A stretch of 8,474 bases of DNA, from the NCBI GenBank assembly GCA_002337215.1, contig DDFO01000014.1:34121-42594 (forward strand), written 5' to 3'. Below, one piece after another: positions 6,363 through 8,474 of the stretch; the stretch's first letter is position 1; the number at the start of each line of letters is the position of its first letter. Under the pieces are notes generated by a model that was not told the DNA's origin, searched no databases, and was given only the letters and a program-made list of their open reading frames with translations. The translations under genes and the position numbers were made by a program. Origin of the DNA: Phycisphaerales bacterium UBA1926. Its GTDB lineage: Bacteria > Planctomycetota > Phycisphaerae > Phycisphaerales > UBA1924.

Positions 6363-6421
6363 TTGCCGGGCGGTCGACGGAACTACGTGCGGTTGAGCCG
6401 GGAGAGACACGCACCCGGCAA
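6363..6421. promoter_or_regulatory. Inverted repeat in the sigma-factor leader
   Basis: TTGCCGGG (6363-6370) and CCCGGCAA (6414-6421) form 8-bp arms separated by 43 nt, between tilS and the sigma gene. They could form a long-range hairpin in the mRNA leader or a paired operator. The length is short enough for chance in GC-rich DNA. Confidence 0.25.
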
Positions 6422-6434
6422 AGAGAATGATCTC

Positions 6435-6463
6435 GGTTTAGCCCATAACGAACGAGAACGCAA
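6435..6463 (-). promoter_or_regulatory. Candidate promoter for the sigma-factor operon
   Basis: On the minus strand TTGCGT (6463-6458) is followed by 17 nt and TAAACC (6440-6435), resembling a housekeeping -35/-10 pair. It lies ~150 nt upstream of the ATG at 6285 and just after the tilS stop. The -10 matches TATAAT at only about half of its positions, so it is tentative. Confidence 0.25.
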
Positions 6464-6474
6464 GGGGCGACGTA

Positions 6475-7521
6475 CTATTTCTTACAAAATTCAATGCAGC
6501 CTTCGCAAATGCGCAGTTCTAACTCAGCAACTTCGAAGGACCCGCCACGTCGCCCTGCGCCACAAACTCCCCGAAAAAGGTCAGTTAGAACAGCCTGAGA
6601 AAGCCGATCGAGGCCTTTTTTTCCCACGATCCGGGTATAGATCCGCCGCAACAAACTCACCATCACGGAATCAGGTAATTCTACGAACATATCATATTCA
6701 AGTCTGACCGAACCGCTGTGCTCACCCAGAGCCGTCGACCCGAGCACGTCGTCGGCCCATCGCGTGATCGCGGCATCCGCGGACGCGAGCGATGCCGCGG
6801 TGCGTGCCGCTCGCGGTCCCGCCGCCGGCTCGATCTCGCGAAGCGCTGGAAGCACCCTCGCCCGCAACGCCGCCCGCAGCCGATCCTCGTCACGATTTGT
6901 CGCGTCCTCGTTCCACTCCCATCCGGCGTTCGCGCACAGCGCGCGTGCGTCCTGATGCGAGACGCCCAGCATCGGGCGCACGAGCGTGACCCCGTCCCCC
7001 ATCGCACGGCGGTCGCTGATCCCCGCCATCCCGCGCACGCCCGCACCCCGCAGCATGCGCATCAGCAGCGTCTCCAGTTGATCGTCCGCATGGTGCCCCG
7101 TCGCGATGTACCGGAGCCCCCGCTCCCTGGCGACCGCTTCGAGCGCCCCGTACCGCAGTGTGCGCGCGCTCGCCTCGGCGTTCCCGCCCGCCGTCGCGAT
7201 CGACACCGATCGCTCGTGATACGCGACCCCGAGCGCATCGCACAGATCCCGCGTCCGTTCCGCATCACGCCGGGCGTCGTGCTCGGGACGCATATCGTGG
7301 ATCACGTGGCAGACCTCGGGGCCCGGGGAGACCGCCGCGAGCGCCAACAGCAGCGCCGAGGAATCCGCCCCACCCGAACAGGCGACCAGCGTCCGCCTCC
7401 CGTCGTCCCGGGTCGCCGAGCCGCCGGTGAGCGATCGCCACGACGCGACGATCGCGCGCACGACCGGGTCCCGCCGGGTCGGCTTCACAATCCGTGCCTT
7501 CGCGTGGTCCGCATCGCTCAT
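6475..7521 (-). CDS. tilS: tRNA(Ile)-lysidine synthetase
   Basis: An N-type PP-loop ATPase that converts the wobble cytidine of the CAU-anticodon tRNA-Ile to lysidine, so that it reads AUA as isoleucine; normally essential and cytoplasmic. The ATP-binding P-loop SGGADSS is at residues 49-55, preceded by TLVAC. Other conserved parts are HHADDQLETLLMRMLRG (143-159), RPML (182-185) and EDATNRDEDRLR (205-216). With ATG 7521 the protein is 348 aa, shorter than the ~430 aa of E. coli, so the C-terminal domain is reduced. The frame is open upstream to 7926 but that part overlaps the divergent gene and lies before the TilS domain. No Shine-Dalgarno precedes the ATG; instead TACGAT sits 6 nt before it. 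The last ~80 codons (6475-6720) are clearly lower in GC than the rest and end with CEGCIEFCKK. Confidence 0.94.
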   Translation of the reverse strand: MSDADHAKARIVKPTRRDPVVRAIVASWRSLTGGSATRDDGRRTLVACSGGADSSALLLALAAVSPGPEVCHVIHDMRPEHDARRDAERTRDLCDALGVAYHERSVSIATAGGNAEASARTLRYGALEAVARERGLRYIATGHHADDQLETLLMRMLRGAGVRGMAGISDRRAMGDGVTLVRPMLGVSHQDARALCANAGWEWNEDATNRDEDRLRAALRARVLPALREIEPAAGPRAARTAASLASADAAITRWADDVLGSTALGEHSGSVRLEYDMFVELPDSVMVSLLRRIYTRIVGKKGLDRLSQAVLTDLFRGVCGAGRRGGSFEVAELELRICEGCIEFCKK

Positions 7522-7526
7522 CGTTC

Positions 7527-7538
7527 CATCGTACGATG
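7527..7538. promoter_or_regulatory. Palindromic -10 region, putative shared bidirectional leaderless promoter
   Basis: CATCGTACGATG is a perfect 12-bp palindrome centred in the 22-bp gap between the tilS and 7544 start codons. On the plus strand it gives TACGAT (7532-7537), then 6 nt, then ATG 7544. On the minus strand it gives TACGAT (7533-7528), then 6 nt, then ATG 7521. TAnnnT followed by 6 nt places transcription starts at or next to the A of each ATG, so both mRNAs would be leaderless. Neither gene has a Shine-Dalgarno at its expected place. No strong -35 is visible on either side. Confidence 0.5.
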
Positions 7539-7543
7539 CCCGC

Positions 7544-8212
7544 ATGCCCTCCCCCAGCAGGACGCACAGGTCGGCAACCGACGCCAATCCCGGCGCGATG
7601 GATGCCACGGTTACTTCGGTCGGCGAAGACGCCGCCACGAACGAACCCTCGGGCCTCGACCCAGCGGCGTTGGGAGGCTCGAACACACTCGCCGGCCTGC
7701 TCATGGCGGGCGGCGTGCTCATCATCACGTTCATCCTCATGTCCCGTCTCCGCCGCAAGCGGATGATGGCACCGCCGGACGTCTCGACGAGCGAGCAGAT
7801 CGCGGCCATCCGTGCGCGTGCCGGCGACCGGAACAACATCGATGCCTTCAAGGCCGATGTCCACGATTTCACGCGCCAGATGGCGGGGCTGCTCGACTCG
7901 AAGGCCGAGCGTCTCGAGCAGCTCATCGCCGACGCGGACGACCGGCTGTCCCGTCTGGAAGCGTCCGGCCCGGACCGGTCCGGCTCGCACCGTTCGGACC
8001 TGGATCACGCCGGTACTCACAGGAACGCCGCCTCGCAGCGATCCGCGACGCCGCGCCGGACACCCCCGGATCTCGAGAACCCGGATTCGTCCGACCCGCT
8101 GCACGACCGGATCTACCGCCTCGCCGACTCGGGGCTCGATCCCGTCGCGATCGCACGAGAAACCGGGCAGCCGACGGGGCAGGTCGAACTGATCCTCGCC
8201 CTGCGCGCCTGA
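7544..8212 (+). CDS. Membrane-anchored coiled-coil protein with C-terminal HTH-like segment
   Basis: A 222-aa protein of unknown function. Residues 1-47 are a polar leader. One membrane helix follows at about 49-67 (LAGLLMAGGVLIITFILM) with a positive stop (SRLRRKRMM), suggesting a cytoplasmic C-terminal part. Residues ~85-140 look like a coiled coil (DFTRQMAGLLDSKAERLEQL onward). A Ser/Arg/Pro-rich linker (141-185) leads to a helix-turn-helix-like end, HDRIYRLADSGLDPVAIARE then GQVELILALRA. This layout resembles SwrB/DUF6115- or DUF2802-type proteins, often found near motility genes; that is likeness by eye, not a proven assignment. ATG 7544 is preferred because TACGAT lies 6 nt before it; ATG 7598 is an alternative, and the frame is open back to 7427 inside tilS. 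It is divergent from tilS and 52 nt upstream of rlmE. Confidence 0.8.
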   Translation: MPSPSRTHRSATDANPGAMDATVTSVGEDAATNEPSGLDPAALGGSNTLAGLLMAGGVLIITFILMSRLRRKRMMAPPDVSTSEQIAAIRARAGDRNNIDAFKADVHDFTRQMAGLLDSKAERLEQLIADADDRLSRLEASGPDRSGSHRSDLDHAGTHRNAASQRSATPRRTPPDLENPDSSDPLHDRIYRLADSGLDPVAIARETGQPTGQVELILALRA

Positions 8213-8251
8213 TCCCGGGCCGAGCTCCCGCGTGGCGCTCGCACGCCCCCC

Positions 8252-8257
8252 TATCCT
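8252..8257 (+). promoter_or_regulatory. Possible -10 element of a leaderless rlmE mRNA
   Basis: TATCCT ends 7 nt before the rlmE ATG at 8265 and no Shine-Dalgarno is present in the 52-nt gap. The spacing matches a transcription start at or next to the start codon. No -35 is evident. Confidence 0.35.
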
Positions 8258-8264
8258 CTCTGCG

Positions 8265-8474
8265 ATGGCCCGCCGGCAACTCCACGATCGATATTTCCGT
8301 CAGGCGAAACGCGAGGGGTACCTCGCGCGGTCGGCCTACAAGCTCATCGAGATCGACGATAAACGCCGGCTCATCCGCAAGGGCGACCGCATCATCGACC
8401 TGGGCTGCGCGCCGGGGTCCTGGCTCCAGGTCGCCGCGGAGCGGACGGGCTCGCGCGGGTACGTCGTCGGCATC
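8265..8474 (+). CDS. rlmE: 23S rRNA (uridine-2'-O)-methyltransferase RlmE/FtsJ, N-terminal 70 residues
   Basis: The gene runs off the right edge; 70 codons of the expected ~200 are present. RlmE methylates the 2'-O of U2552 (E. coli numbering) in the A-loop of 23S rRNA using S-adenosylmethionine, late in 50S assembly. The start of the family is plain: HDRYFRQAKREGYLARSAYKL (residues 7-27), where the Lys of AYKL is the first of the K-D-K-E catalytic set, and the SAM-binding motif DLGCAPGSWLQVA at 46-58. Family members of this fold can also act on tRNA, but the N-terminal pattern fits RlmE best. There is no Shine-Dalgarno; TATCCT 7 nt before the ATG suggests a leaderless message. It could also be read through from the gene ending at 8212. 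Confidence 0.93.
   Translation, partial: MARRQLHDRYFRQAKREGYLARSAYKLIEIDDKRRLIRKGDRIIDLGCAPGSWLQVAAERTGSRGYVVGI

Noticed and set aside
7522..7926. Upstream extension of tilS to 7926
   Set aside because: It would add 135 residues with no counterpart in TilS and lies entirely opposite the divergent gene. The conserved domain is complete from 7521.
7970..7983. CCGGACCGGTCCGG 14-bp palindrome
   Set aside because: It lies in the low-complexity linker of a coding sequence and is built from CCGG repeats expected at this GC content; no regulatory context.
7265..8104. 279-codon minus-strand open frame opposite the 7544 gene and the tilS 5' part
   Set aside because: Gly/Arg-rich mirror frame overlapping tilS and the membrane-protein gene; no motifs.
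1..8474. CRISPR array, insertion sequence, toxin-antitoxin or defence system
   Set aside because: I found no regular direct-repeat array, no transposase or integrase motif and no recognisable defence or toxin-antitoxin gene pair on either strand.

Overview
This window is high-GC DNA with strong G/C preference at third codon positions. The gene content is ordinary bacterial housekeeping (ctaB, a SCO-type copper chaperone, tilS, rlmE, a tRNA-Arg) mixed with orphan hypothetical genes and an ECF sigma factor. The overall style (high GC, many poorly conserved short genes, GTG/TTG starts, some genes without a Shine-Dalgarno) would fit an environmental bacterium such as a Phycisphaerae-type planctomycete. 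That placement is a guess from style and no single marker proves it.

Layout, left to right. Bases 2-52 are the tail of an unidentified plus-strand gene. Bases 95-739 (+) encode an orphan protein with a TTG start and a good ribosome binding site; a strong hairpin lies just after its stop. Bases 740-1219 are a non-coding convergent region with an imperfect duplication and homopolymer runs. Bases 1222-1879 (-) encode a second orphan protein whose upstream region holds a cluster of GGGGTT half-sites in both orientations. A tRNA-Arg (anticodon UCU) lies at 2046-2119 (-).

Bases 2264-3556 (+) encode a secreted endonuclease/exonuclease/phosphatase-superfamily enzyme. It is followed by a respiratory pair, ctaB (heme O synthase) and a SCO1/SenC lipoprotein, at 3714-5317 (+). 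These two serve cytochrome oxidase maturation: CtaB makes heme O and SCO handles copper delivery. No oxidase subunit gene is in the window.

Converging on them is a minus-strand run: tilS (6475-7521), an ECF sigma factor (5647-6285) and a 96-residue protein translationally coupled to the sigma gene (5360-5650). Divergent from tilS is a membrane-anchored coiled-coil protein with a C-terminal helix-turn-helix-like segment (7544-8212, +). It is followed by the start of rlmE (8265 to the window end).

The most interesting local structure is the 22-bp gap between the tilS and 7544 start codons. It contains a perfect 12-bp palindrome that supplies a TACGAT -10-like hexamer on each strand, in each case exactly 6 nt before the ATG. 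This looks like a shared, symmetric, bidirectional promoter for two leaderless mRNAs. Other points worth attention are the GGGTTGC-based inverted repeats flanking the orphan region, a sharp drop in GC at the 3' end of tilS, and the coupled sigma factor/small protein pair without a recognisable anti-sigma factor. I saw no mobile element, CRISPR array or defence system.
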